NCBI RefSeq assembly: GCF_036173105.1
Contig: NZ_CP108053.1
Span: forward strand, 3,968,001 to 4,032,000
Reading direction: 5' to 3'
Length of the DNA: 64,000 nucleotides
DNA from: Streptomyces sp. NBC_00287
GTDB taxonomy: Bacteria > Actinomycetota > Actinomycetes > Streptomycetales > Streptomycetaceae
Shown here: one piece after another, positions 8,937 through 17,366 of the stretch
Layout: each line of letters starts with the position of its first letter
How positions within the stretch are numbered: the first letter of the stretch is position 1
The notes under the pieces: generated by a model
The model's database searches: none
Seen by the model: only the letters and a program-made list of their open reading frames with translations
What the model was told of the DNA's origin: nothing
Position numbers and translations under genes: made by a program

Positions 8937-10189
8937 GTGCAGGCCAGCCCTTCCAGTACGTCGGCGAGTGCGAGCACCCCGGCCACGCAGTCGTCCTCGG
9001 CCGCGAACTCGGCCGGGGAGTGCGAGACGCCGGTGGGGTTGCGCACGAACAGCATGGCGGTCGGGATCGTCCCGGACAGGATTCCGGCGTCGTGTCCGGC
9101 GCCGGTGCCGAGGACGGGCACCTTGAGGTCGGTGTCCTTGTCCTCGTCCTTGCCGAGGATGCGGGCGAGTTCGTCGCGCAGGGCGTGGTCGAACTCGACG
9201 ACGGGGGTGAAGGACTCGCGGACGATGTCGAGGTCGATGCCGTGGGCTGCCGCGTACTCCCGGGCGGCCTTCTCGATGCCGCCGACCACGCGGTCGAGGC
9301 CGGCCTGGTCCTCGGCGCGGGAGTCGAGCCAGCCGCGCACCAGGGAGGGGATGGCGTTGACGCCGTTCGGCTCGACGGAGATCTTGCCGAAGGTGGCGAC
9401 GGCACCGGCGAGTTCGGCCTCGCGGCGGGCGGCGAGCACGGTCTCGGCGTACGACAGCATGGGGTCGTGCCGGTCCACGAGCCGGGTGGTCCCGGCGTGG
9501 TTGGCCTCACCCCGGAAGTCGAACCGCCACCGCCCGTGCGGCCAGATGGCACTGGCGATGCCGACCCGGTCGCCGGACAGGTCGAGGGCGCGCCCCTGCT
9601 CGACATGCAGCTCGACGAAGGCACCGATGCGCGCGAGCCGCTCGGGGTCGGGACCGATGGCGTCGGGGTCGTACCCGGCGGCCTCCATGGCCCGGGGGAG
9701 GGTGATTCCGTCCCCGTCGGTGAGCAGCTGCGCCTGCGCGAGGCTGAGCTGCCCGGAGGCGAGCCTCGACCCGACACAGGCGAGCCCGAACCGGGCGCCC
9801 TCCTCGTCCCCGAAATTCACGATGGCGAGGGGCTTGCTGAAGTGCGCGTCTCGGCCCCGGAGTTCATCGAGAGCGGCGAAGGAGGACACGACACCGAGGG
9901 GGCCGTCGAAGGCCCCACCGTCGGGCACGGAGTCAAGATGCGACCCGGTGACGACGGCGTCCCCGGCGGAGGGATCGCCGAGCCAGGCCCACTGATTCCC
10001 GTTCCGGTCGACCTCGTAGGCCAGTCCCCGGGACTCGGCCTGCGCCTTGAACCAGGCCCGGCATTCGGCGTCGGCACCGGTCCAGGCGTAGCGACGGTAG
10101 CCGTGGGAGTCGGAGTGCCGACCGATGGGGAGCAGCTCACGCCACATGGAGTGAAAGGAGCTGCCGCCCGGTACTGGCTGTTCGGTCAC
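8933..10189 (-). CDS. M20-family amidohydrolase (allantoate/N-carbamoyl-amino-acid hydrolase type) in hut operon
   Basis: 418 residues of the M20/M40 dinuclear zinc family: [19 protein letters not shown] supplies a His and an Asp ligand, [11 protein letters not shown] the bridging Glu and catalytic base, and [10 protein letters not shown] a further ligand. By similarity it would be called allantoate amidohydrolase or N-carbamoyl-L-amino-acid hydrolase. It sits between hutU and hutF with 4-bp overlaps on both sides. The pathway needs a hydrolase that turns N-formyl-L-glutamate into glutamate, and no HutG-type deformylase is visible here. My inference is therefore that it is the deformylase of the hut pathway; N-carbamoylglutamate hydrolysis is the main alternative. 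Confidence 0.8.
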   Translation of the reverse strand: MTEQPVPGGSSFHSMWRELLPIGRHSDSHGYRRYAWTGADAECRAWFKAQAESRGLAYEVDRNGNQWAWLGDPSAGDAVVTGSHLDSVPDGGAFDGPLGVVSSFAALDELRGRDAHFSKPLAIVNFGDEEGARFGLACVGSRLASGQLSLAQAQLLTDGDGITLPRAMEAAGYDPDAIGPDPERLARIGAFVELHVEQGRALDLSGDRVGIASAIWPHGRWRFDFRGEANHAGTTRLVDRHDPMLSYAETVLAARREAELAGAVATFGKISVEPNGVNAIPSLVRGWLDSRAEDQAGLDRVVGGIEKAAREYAAAHGIDLDIVRESFTPVVEFDHALRDELARILGKDEDKDTDLKVPVLGTGAGHDAGILSGTIPTAMLFVRNPTGVSHSPAEFAAEDDCVAGVLALADVLEGLACT

Positions 10190-11850
10190 GCCGAGTCACC
10201 TTCGCGCATCGGGACCCGTACGCCCCGCTCATCGGCAACCGACTCCGCGATGTCGTAGCCCGCGTCCACGTGCCGGATGACGCCCATGCCCGGGTCGTTC
10301 GTGAGGACCCGGCGGATCTTCTCGCCTGCCAGCTTCGTGCCGTCGGCCACCGTCACCTGGCCGGCGTGGATGGAGCGGCCCATGCCGACGCCGCCGCCAT
10401 GGTGGATGGAGACCCAGGAGGCACCGGAAGCGACGTTCACCATCGCGTTCAGCAGCGGCCAGTCGGCGATCGCGTCGGAGCCGTCGAGCATGGCCTCCGT
10501 CTCCCGGTAGGGAGAGGCGACGGACCCGCAGTCCAGGTGGTCGCGGCCGATGGCCAGCGGCGCCGCCAGCTCACCGCTCGCCACCATGTCGTTGAACCGC
10601 TCGCCCGCCTTGTCCCGCTCGCCGTACCCCAGCCAGCAGATACGCGCGGGCAGCCCCTGGAAGTGGACCCGCTCGCGGGCCATCTTGATCCAGCGGGCGA
10701 GGGACTCGTTCTCCGGGAAGAGGTCGAGCATCGCCTTGTCGGTCTTGGCGATGTCGGCCGGGTCACCGGAGAGCGCGGCCCAGCGGAAGGGACCCTTGCC
10801 CTCGCAGAACAGGGGGCGGATGTACGCGGGGACGAAGCCCGGGAAGGCGAACGCCCGGTCGTATCCGGCGAGTTGGGCCTCGCCACGGATGGAGTTGCCG
10901 TAGTCGAAGACCTCCGCACCGGCGTCCATGAAGCCGACCATCGCCTCGACGTGCCGGGCCATGGACTCCCGCGCGCGGGTCGTGAAGCCGGCCGGGTCCT
11001 TCGCGGCGTAGGAGGCCATGTCGTCGAAGTCGACGCCGACGGGCAGGTACGCCAGCGGGTCGTGCGCCGAGGTCTGGTCGGTGACGATGTCGATGGGGGC
11101 GCCCTCGGCGAGCATGCGCGGCAGCAGCTCCGCCGCGTTGCCGAGCAGGCCGATGGAGAGCGGGCGGCGGGCGTCCCGGGCCTCGACGGCGAGCTGGAGG
11201 GCGTGCTCCAGACTGTCGGCCTTCACATCGAGGTACCGGTGCTCGATGCGCCGCTCGATCGCGCGCGGGTCGCAGTCGATGCAGATCGCGACTCCGTCGT
11301 TCATCGTCACGGCGAGCGGCTGGGCGCCGCCCATGCCACCGAGCCCGGCGGTGAGGGTGATCGTCCCGGCGAGGGTGCCGTTGAACTTCTTCGCGGCGAC
11401 GGCGGCGAAGGTCTCGTAGGTGCCCTGGAGGATGCCCTGGGTGCCGATGTAGATCCAGGAGCCGGCGGTCATCTGGCCGTACATGGTCAGACCGAGCTGT
11501 TCCAGGCGGCGGAACTCCTCCCAGTTGGCCCAGTCGCCGACCAGGTTGGAGTTGGCGATGAGGACGCGGGGGGCCCACTCGTGGGTCTGCATCACGCCGA
11601 CCGGGCGGCCGGACTGGACGAGCATGGTCTCGTCCTGCTTCAGGCCCCGCAGGGTGCGGACCATCGCGTCGAAGGAGCGCCAGTCGCGGGCGGCCTTGCC
11701 GGTGCCGCCGTAGACGACGAGCTTGTCGGGGTGCTCGGCGACCTCGGGGTCGAGGTTGTTCTGCAGCATCCGCAGGGCGGCCTCCTGCTGCCATCCCAGG
11801 GCGCTCAGTTCCGTACCGCGCGGCGCTCGTACGGGGCGGGGTCCTGACAT
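10186..11850 (-). CDS. hutU: Urocanate hydratase HutU
   Basis: 554 residues, full length for urocanase. Recognisable segments are [59 protein letters not shown] (the NAD-binding region), [27 protein letters not shown] and [19 protein letters not shown]. It hydrates urocanate to imidazolonepropionate using tightly bound NAD+. ATG at 11850 has AGGAGG upstream, making it the first gene of the operon. The 133-bp gap to the divergent decarboxylase gene should hold the promoter. A canonical hutH is not part of this operon, as is usual in Streptomyces, where hutH lies elsewhere. Confidence 0.96.
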   Translation of the reverse strand: MSGPRPVRAPRGTELSALGWQQEAALRMLQNNLDPEVAEHPDKLVVYGGTGKAARDWRSFDAMVRTLRGLKQDETMLVQSGRPVGVMQTHEWAPRVLIANSNLVGDWANWEEFRRLEQLGLTMYGQMTAGSWIYIGTQGILQGTYETFAAVAAKKFNGTLAGTITLTAGLGGMGGAQPLAVTMNDGVAICIDCDPRAIERRIEHRYLDVKADSLEHALQLAVEARDARRPLSIGLLGNAAELLPRMLAEGAPIDIVTDQTSAHDPLAYLPVGVDFDDMASYAAKDPAGFTTRARESMARHVEAMVGFMDAGAEVFDYGNSIRGEAQLAGYDRAFAFPGFVPAYIRPLFCEGKGPFRWAALSGDPADIAKTDKAMLDLFPENESLARWIKMARERVHFQGLPARICWLGYGERDKAGERFNDMVASGELAAPLAIGRDHLDCGSVASPYRETEAMLDGSDAIADWPLLNAMVNVASGASWVSIHHGGGVGMGRSIHAGQVTVADGTKLAGEKIRRVLTNDPGMGVIRHVDAGYDIAESVADERGVRVPMREGDSA

Positions 11851-11983
11851 GGTCTGCCTCCTAGCGGATGGTGCTGCCGGATATTACTGCCGTTATTCAC
11901 ATCCTGGCGCTCTGAATAGAGCTAGTCAATACGTTCGTGCGCCAGCGCGGGCGCCCTGCGGATGTTTGTCTGGATACGTGGTC

Positions 11984-13405
11984 ATGGGGAACGACTCGAC
12001 GGGGGATGCGGTGGACAGGGATGCGGTGGACAGCGTCAAGGGCGGGCGGACAAGCGACGGCGAGCGGGCGGCGCGCCGGGACGAGGCGGTACGGGCCGCC
12101 GTGGAGCGGGGGCTGCTGGGGCCGGACTCCCCCATCGTGGGGCTGCTCGACGTCACCGGCATCCGGGAGTCGGCGGCGGAGCTGAGGTCGGCGTTCGACG
12201 CGGTCACCGCGCCCGGCACCCCGGTGCTGCACGCCTTCGCGGTCAAGGCGACCCCGCTGGTGCCGGTACTGCGACTGCTGCACGAGGCGGGGATCGGCGC
12301 CGAGGTGGCGAGCCCCGGCGAGCTTGCGCTGGCGCGGGCGGCGGGGCTGCCGCCGGAGCTGACGGTGCTGGACTCCCCCGCGAAGACGCCGGCCGAGCTG
12401 AGGGAGGCGCTGGCGCTCGGGATCGCGATCAACGCCGACAATCCGCAGGAGCTGGACCGTATCGACGCCCTGATGAAGTCGGCGCCGAGCCGTTCCCCGC
12501 TCGGAATCCGGGTCAATCCGCAGGTCGGCGCCGGTGCCATCGAGGCGCTGTCGACGGCGACGGCGACCTCGAAGTTCGGGGTGGCGCTGCGCGACGAGGG
12601 GGCGCGGGAGTGGGTCGTACGGGCGTATCTGGACCGGCCGTGGCTGACCCGGCTGCATGCGCACACCGGGTCCCAGGGCGTGCCGCTGTCGCTGATGGCG
12701 CGGGGCGTGGCGGAGACGTACGAGCTGGCCGAGGAGATCAACGGGCGGATCGGGCGACGGCAGATCGACACGGTCGACATCGGCGGCGGGCTGCCGGTGA
12801 ACTTCTCCTCGGACGCCACGACACCGACGTACGCGCAGTACGCGCGGCTGCTGAGCGAGGCGGTGCCGGGGCTGTTCGACGGGCGGTACGGGCTGGTGAC
12901 CGAGTTCGGGCGGTCGCTGCTGGCCAAGCACGGGACGGTGCTGGCGCGGGTGGAGTACACCAAGAGCGCGGGCGGGCGGCCGGTCGCGGTGACGCACGCG
13001 GGCGTGCAGGTGGCGACGCGGACGGTGTACGCGCCGGGGTCCTGGCCGCTCAGGATCGCCGCGTACGACGCGAAGGGGCGGCCGAAGACGGGGGCCGAGG
13101 TGGTCCAGGACGTGGCCGGGCCCGCCTGTTTCGCGGGTGATCTGCTGGCCGAGGCGCGGGCGCTGCCGCCGCTGGAGCAAGGGGACTTGGTGGCGGCACT
13201 GGACACGGGCGCGTACTACTTCGCGCACCACTACGCGTACAACTCCCTGGCCCGGCCCGGTGTTTACGGCTTTGCGCCGGGCGGCTCAGAGGGTGTCGCC
13301 TTCGCGACGGTGCGGGAGCCGCAGAGCCTCGACTCGATCGTGGCCGAATCCGGAGGGGCGCACGCGTCCGCCCTCACCACCCTCCGCACACCCGGCCGCG
13401 CTTGA
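11984..13405 (+). CDS. Fold-III PLP-dependent decarboxylase (diaminopimelate decarboxylase/LysA-like)
   Basis: About 473 residues with an alanine-racemase-type barrel: the PLP lysine in HAFAVKATPLVPVL, GAEVASPGELALARAAG, HTGSQG, the phosphate-binding GGGLPVNF and EFGRSLLA. The C-terminal beta domain carries CFAGDLL, corresponding to the CxxGD segment of diaminopimelate decarboxylases, and GAYYFAHHYAYNSLARPGVYG in place of the usual YNSRPR, so a substrate contact may differ. It may decarboxylate diaminopimelate or a related amino acid. ATG at 11984 is the most likely start but has only a weak ribosome site; GTG near 12011 is possible. It is divergent from hutU. Confidence 0.75.
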   Translation: MGNDSTGDAVDRDAVDSVKGGRTSDGERAARRDEAVRAAVERGLLGPDSPIVGLLDVTGIRESAAELRSAFDAVTAPGTPVLHAFAVKATPLVPVLRLLHEAGIGAEVASPGELALARAAGLPPELTVLDSPAKTPAELREALALGIAINADNPQELDRIDALMKSAPSRSPLGIRVNPQVGAGAIEALSTATATSKFGVALRDEGAREWVVRAYLDRPWLTRLHAHTGSQGVPLSLMARGVAETYELAEEINGRIGRRQIDTVDIGGGLPVNFSSDATTPTYAQYARLLSEAVPGLFDGRYGLVTEFGRSLLAKHGTVLARVEYTKSAGGRPVAVTHAGVQVATRTVYAPGSWPLRIAAYDAKGRPKTGAEVVQDVAGPACFAGDLLAEARALPPLEQGDLVAALDTGAYYFAHHYAYNSLARPGVYGFAPGGSEGVAFATVREPQSLDSIVAESGGAHASALTTLRTPGRA

Positions 13406-13574
13406 CGCACTCCGGCGGATCTGCGGTTCAACAGGCTGGTAAACAGGGTCAGTTGACCTACCTTAGCCATCCGCCGCATGTTCCACTGGAAAATGCCAGA
13501 ACCCTCACCCGCCGCTCACACGTTGCGTAGTTTCGGCGTTACTCAGCCGAACCCGAGGCGGGAGGGGAGCCACG

Positions 13575-13967
13575 GTGCCCGGAATCGACGAGTGCCTGCT
13601 CGAGGCCATGCGGCTGCCCGGAGCACGGGGCGTGGCGCTGGTCGACTGGACCAGCGGGCTTGCCCTGGGCACGGTCGGCGAATCCCCGGGCGGCGATCCG
13701 GAGGCAAGCGCGGCGGAGGCGGCGGAGCTGGCCCGGCTGGCGGCGGAGCACCGGGCGTTCGCGCCGGGCGACGACGCCGACGAGGCGGAGCTCCCGCTCG
13801 AGGACCTGATCCTCAGCAACCGGGACAGCTACCACGTGCTGCGGTTCGTCTGGACGTCCTTCGACAGCAGCGTCTTCCTGCACCTGTGGCTGAACCGCGA
13901 GGAGGGCAACCTCGCTCTGGCCCGGATCCGACTCGGGGAGCTGGCCGGACGGCTGGTGCTGGGATGA
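13575..13967 (+). CDS. Roadblock/LC7-domain protein 1
   Basis: 130 residues. The pattern GARGVALVDWTSGLALGTVGE, a central helix and a C-terminal SYHVLRFVW...VFLHLWLNREEGNLALARIRL fit the roadblock/LC7 fold, and it parallels the third roadblock gene at 15457 (GATGVALVDYTSGMALGTLGG). Roadblock proteins dimerise and modulate small GTPases (MglB type) or join Streptomyces conservons. GTG at 13575 follows GGGAGGGGAG. It opens a four-gene cluster, yet no MglA-type GTPase or conservon kinase is nearby. Function unknown beyond fold. Confidence 0.7.
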   Translation: MPGIDECLLEAMRLPGARGVALVDWTSGLALGTVGESPGGDPEASAAEAAELARLAAEHRAFAPGDDADEAELPLEDLILSNRDSYHVLRFVWTSFDSSVFLHLWLNREEGNLALARIRLGELAGRLVLG

Positions 13968-14049
13968 GGGCGCTACGAGCCATGGCGACCGGACGGTGGT
14001 CCTGGCATGACGGCGCGACGAGCCACGCCGGCCGGGCGGTGGTGCCGGC

Positions 14050-14976
14050 ATGACCGCACTGCGAGCCACTCCGGCCGGACCGCCCCGGCTGCCGGTGCGG
14101 GACCGAAGTACGGCCGGGGAGCGGGCGCCGCGCGGACTTTCGCCGATGCTGAGCCGGCTCGCCGCCGAGCAGGCCACCGGCGTCCTGCTGCGCGAGCGCG
14201 GCACGCTGTATCTCGCCGAGGGCCGGGTGGTGCATGCCGAGAGCCCGGCCGCCCCGGGTCTGGACGTCCTGCTGACCGCGCACGGCACCCTCTCCACCGC
14301 CGCCTGGCGGGACGCCGTCGCCCGGGCCGACGACCGGCACGGCGCCGCCCGGCTCCTGGTCGACGGCGGCCGGATCACCCCGGGCACGCTGGAACTGTGC
14401 CACCTGGGCGCGCTCTACGACGCCGCGTACTTCGCCCTCGCCCCCAGCAGCACCCCGGGCCGCTTCCGCTACGGCACCGGGCACTGGCTCGGCCCCGTGC
14501 ACCCGGTGCCGGTGGCCGCCGTCGAGCGCGAGACGCTGCGCCGCCGCGACCTGCTGCACCGCATCTGGCCCGACCCGGGCACGGACCAGGCCCCCCTCGC
14601 CCGCGCCGACCCGCTCCGCACCCCGATGCTCACCGCACGCCAGCGAGCGGTCGTGGCCCTGCTGGACGGCGTACGCACGGCGACGGACATCGCCCGCGCC
14701 CTGGGCCGCCCGGCGTTCCACACCCTGGTGGACATACGACGCCTGGCAGCGGCGGGAGTCCTGACCCCACGGCCCGTGGAGCCGGAGCGCACGGCCGCGG
14801 TAGCCACCCCGCTCAGCCCCCCGAGCACCCCGCGGTCCGAGCCTCCGAACCCGACCCCCGCACCCCCACCCCTCCCCACCCGACCGAACCCCCCGTCCCC
14901 CGCGGAGCGCCTCGCGGTTGACGACCCCGATGTCGCCCTGCTGAAGAGAGTCCGGGATGCGCTGGAGGCGCTTTGA
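14050..14976 (+). CDS. DUF4388/PatA-N-like protein with C-terminal winged-helix-like region
   Basis: 308 residues. The N-terminal half (LSRLAAEQATGVLLRERGTLYLAEGRVVHAESPAAPGLDVLL) matches the DUF4388 pattern, which is found in response-regulator-like and gliding-motility proteins that work with Mgl or roadblock partners. Residues 190-235 (RQRAVVALLDGVRTATDIARALGRPAFHTLVDIRRLAAAGVLTP) look like a winged helix. A Pro-rich stretch (250-290) precedes a short C-terminal helix. It lies 82 bp after the first roadblock gene and about 20 bp before the next. Probably a scaffold or regulator for the roadblock proteins; this is inference from context. Confidence 0.65.
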   Translation: MTALRATPAGPPRLPVRDRSTAGERAPRGLSPMLSRLAAEQATGVLLRERGTLYLAEGRVVHAESPAAPGLDVLLTAHGTLSTAAWRDAVARADDRHGAARLLVDGGRITPGTLELCHLGALYDAAYFALAPSSTPGRFRYGTGHWLGPVHPVPVAAVERETLRRRDLLHRIWPDPGTDQAPLARADPLRTPMLTARQRAVVALLDGVRTATDIARALGRPAFHTLVDIRRLAAAGVLTPRPVEPERTAAVATPLSPPSTPRSEPPNPTPAPPPLPTRPNPPSPAERLAVDDPDVALLKRVRDALEAL

Positions 14977-14995
14977 TCGACAAAGGAGAGAGTTG

Positions 14996-15442
14996 ATGGG
15001 CGCCGAGGCGTCGATAGTCGATGAGTTGCAGCGGCTCCGAGCCCATATCCCCCAGCTGACCGGCTCCCTCGTGGCCGGCGTCGACGGGCTGGTCGTTGTC
15101 GAGGACACCCCCGGTGTGGAGCCGGAGGGCGTGGCCGCGCTCACCGCCGCCGCGCTGGGCGTGGCCGTGCGGCTCACGGACGTCACCGGCCGGGGCGAGC
15201 TGCGCGAACTGCTCGTCCGCGGCCGGGACGGCTATGTGGCGACATACGCGGCGGGCCGGAGCGCCGTACTGACCCTGCTCGCCCGGGACGACGTCAGCGT
15301 GGGCCGTCTCCATCTGGAGGGCCGCCGCGCCGCAATCCGGATCGGGGAGCTGGTCGACAGCGCCGTAGTAGCCACCAAGCCCCGCGCGAAAGCCCAGCGC
15401 ACCGCACCTACCCCCCAACCACGCACCACCACGGAGAGTTGA
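14996..15442 (+). CDS. Roadblock/LC7-domain protein 2
   Basis: About 148 residues. VDELQRLRAHIPQLTGSLVAGVDGLVVVEDTPGVEPEGVAALTAAALGVAVRL is a typical roadblock beginning (inactivating the GTPase partner or forming a platform), followed by ELLVRGRDGYVATYAAG and a basic, Pro/Thr-rich tail. ATG at 14996 follows AAGGAGAG by 5 nt. It ends 14 bp before the next roadblock gene, so the two are almost certainly co-transcribed. No GTPase gene is present in the cluster. Confidence 0.72.
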   Translation: MGAEASIVDELQRLRAHIPQLTGSLVAGVDGLVVVEDTPGVEPEGVAALTAAALGVAVRLTDVTGRGELRELLVRGRDGYVATYAAGRSAVLTLLARDDVSVGRLHLEGRRAAIRIGELVDSAVVATKPRAKAQRTAPTPQPRTTTES

Positions 15443-15456
15443 GAGGAAGCACCGTC

Positions 15457-15831
15457 ATGGCCAACACCGAGACCTCGCTCAAAGAGGCACTGACCTCGAT
15501 CGAGGGCGCGACCGGAGTCGCGCTCGTCGACTACACCAGCGGCATGGCCCTGGGCACCCTGGGCGGCAGCAAGAGCTTCGACCTGGGCGTGGCCGCCGCC
15601 GGCAACACGGATGTCGTACGCGCCAAGATGCGCACCATGGAACACCTCGGTCTCAAGGGCGAGATCGAGGACATCCTGATCACCCTGTCCGACCAGTACC
15701 ACCTGATCCGTCTGCTCAGCGGCCGCAGCGGCAACGGCCTCTTCCTGTACCTGGTGCTGGACGCCAAGCGCGCCAACCTGGCGATGGCCCGGCACCAGTT
15801 GAGGAAGATCGAGCAGGACCTGGAGATCTGA
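15457..15831 (+). CDS. Roadblock/LC7-domain protein 3
   Basis: About 124 residues. It has the same plan as the protein at 13575: GATGVALVDYTSGMALGTLGG, a helix, then DILITLSDQYHLIRLLSGRSGNGLFLYLVLDAKRANLAMARHQL. The resemblance in length and motifs suggests these two are paralogues, with the middle gene more diverged. ATG at 15457 has AGAGGAAG upstream. It ends 4 bp from the stop of the convergent membrane-protein gene, so transcription must end inside or past the next gene unless a terminator overlaps coding sequence. Confidence 0.72.
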   Translation: MANTETSLKEALTSIEGATGVALVDYTSGMALGTLGGSKSFDLGVAAAGNTDVVRAKMRTMEHLGLKGEIEDILITLSDQYHLIRLLSGRSGNGLFLYLVLDAKRANLAMARHQLRKIEQDLEI

Positions 15832-15835
15832 CGCC

Positions 15836-16420
15836 CTAGACCAGCGCGTCGGCGCGGCGGCGCGCCCCGCCCGGGGCCGCGTCGCCCGCCGCGATACCGG
15901 TGGAGCGGTAGGCCTTGACGGCCTTTCCGGCGGGACGCCCGCCGCCGCCCGCGAGCCAGTCCACACGGACCCACAGCAGCTCTTCCTCGGCCCGCTCGCG
16001 CCGCCCGATCCAGCCGGACTTCAGCCACAGCCCGGCGCCCGCCCCGGCCAGCAGCATGCCGCCCGCCGCGGGCACCGCGAACGCGCTGCCGAGGGCGGCC
16101 GCGAAGGCCCCCACCAGCCACCAGCGATGGCCCCGGCGCCAGTTCCGTACGGTCACCGCCCGGTCCTGGAGCACATCGTGCTTGCCCGCGCGGGCGGTCC
16201 CGCGCATGAGGGCGCCGTACCGCCTGCGCCGCCGGTACGCCACGACCGCCGTCGTGACGATGAACAGCGCCGCACCCGCCAGCACCCCGATCCGGCGCCC
16301 GGTCAGGCCCGGCACCAGTACGCCGATCCCGGCCGCGAACACCCCGAGCCACCACAGCGGTGCCGCTCCGGCCCGTACGACGACGGCCACCCGAGCGAGA
16401 CCCTGACCTCCGCGTGCCAC
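15836..16420 (-). CDS. Membrane protein, four predicted helices, unknown function
   Basis: 194 residues. Two pairs of hydrophobic segments are visible: PLWWLGVFAAGIGVLV and IGVLAGAALFIVTTAVVAY, then WWLVGAFAAALGSAFAV and GGMLLAGAGAGLWL, each pair joined by Arg-rich loops (RRRRRYG, RNWRRGHR). The C-terminal 60 residues are soluble and basic. GTG at 16420 follows GGGAGG by about 7 nt. I do not recognise a family. The gene converges on the roadblock cluster and lies downstream of the RpiR regulator gene on the same strand, separated by 91 bp. Confidence 0.6.
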   Translation of the reverse strand: MARGGQGLARVAVVVRAGAAPLWWLGVFAAGIGVLVPGLTGRRIGVLAGAALFIVTTAVVAYRRRRRYGALMRGTARAGKHDVLQDRAVTVRNWRRGHRWWLVGAFAAALGSAFAVPAAGGMLLAGAGAGLWLKSGWIGRRERAEEELLWVRVDWLAGGGGRPAGKAVKAYRSTGIAAGDAAPGGARRRADALV

Positions 16421-16511
16421 GTTCCGCCTCCCAATCGCCTCGCAGTCGAACTCGCAGTGGCGGGAGGGTAGCGGGCCTACGTGAGACCTGTCTGAGAAGC
16501 CACGAGAAGTG

Positions 16512-17366
16512 TCACTCCACGAACAGGCCCCGCGCCGCCGCCCGCACGTCGAACTGCTCCAGGCGGGCCTGCGCGTCCGGCAGGTCGTCGCACATGGCCT
16601 CCAGCAGGACCCGGCCGAGCAGCATCGGGGCGCACGCGGTGTCGAAGGCGAGCCCGGTGCCGACCGCCGCGGGCAGCAGCAGGTCGGAGGCCTTGGCGAC
16701 GGGCGCGAAAGCGGAGTCGGCGACCGTGACCACGGTCAGCCCGGCCTCCTTGGCGTAGCCGAGGGTGTCCAGGACCTCGCGCGGATGCCGGGGCAGCGCG
16801 AAGCAGAGCAGGGCCGTGGCCCCGGCCCGGACGCAGGCGTCGATCCGGTCGTGGATCATCGTGCCGCCCTCGTTCAGCAGCCGGACGTCCGGATGGACCT
16901 TGGCGGCGAAGTAGGCGAAGCCGTACGCCTGGGAGGCCGCCGCGCGCAGTCCGAGCACCGGCAGTGGCCGGGAGGCGGCGAGCAGTCGGCCCGCCCGCTG
17001 CACCGGGCGCGGGTCGGCCAGCAGCTCCGCCAGATGCCGCAGGTTTTCGATCTCGGCCTCGACGGCCTGCTGGTACTCGTTGTACGCGCCCGGGGCGGCC
17101 GCCGGTTCGGCGGGCGCGACCTCGCGCAGATGCTTGCGCAGGGCCGGGTAGCCGTCGAAGCCGAGGGCGACGGCGAAGCGGGTCACGGACGGCTGGCTGA
17201 CACCGGCCAGTTCGGCCAGTTCGACGCTGGAGAGGAAGGGCACGTCGGCGGCCCGGCGCACCATGCTGTGCGCGATGCGCCGCTGGGTCGGGGTCAGCCG
17301 GTGCCCCTCGAAGAGCGCCTGCAGCCGTGCCGCCGGGGTGTCCCCCGTGTTCCTGTCCGCGCTCAT
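16512..17366 (-). CDS. RpiR/MurR-family transcriptional regulator
   Basis: About 284 residues. The N-terminal HTH_6 domain (RLTPTQRRIAHSMVRRAADVPFLSSVELAELAGVSQPSVTRFAVALGFDGYPALRKHL) is followed by a SIS domain (about 120-270: VLGLRAAASQAYGFAYFAAK, TALLCFALPRHPREVLDTLGYAKEAGLTVVTVAD). These regulators normally sense sugar phosphates, but several control amino-acid or imidazole catabolism. ATG at 17366 has GGAGGGGGAG upstream and overlaps the stop of the lyase gene by 4 bp (ATGA, 17363-17366), so it is translationally coupled to it. It probably regulates the lyase and the divergent importer, with inverted repeats in their shared promoter region as candidate operators. Confidence 0.85.
   Translation of the reverse strand: MSADRNTGDTPAARLQALFEGHRLTPTQRRIAHSMVRRAADVPFLSSVELAELAGVSQPSVTRFAVALGFDGYPALRKHLREVAPAEPAAAPGAYNEYQQAVEAEIENLRHLAELLADPRPVQRAGRLLAASRPLPVLGLRAAASQAYGFAYFAAKVHPDVRLLNEGGTMIHDRIDACVRAGATALLCFALPRHPREVLDTLGYAKEAGLTVVTVADSAFAPVAKASDLLLPAAVGTGLAFDTACAPMLLGRVLLEAMCDDLPDAQARLEQFDVRAAARGLFVE

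Noticed and set aside
7582-9777. A very long open frame on the minus strand continuing upstream of hutI
   Set aside because: It is the hutI frame running on, without stops, across hutF and the M20 gene. The upstream part is Pro/Arg/Ser-rich nonsense from high GC; true hutI starts at 7581.
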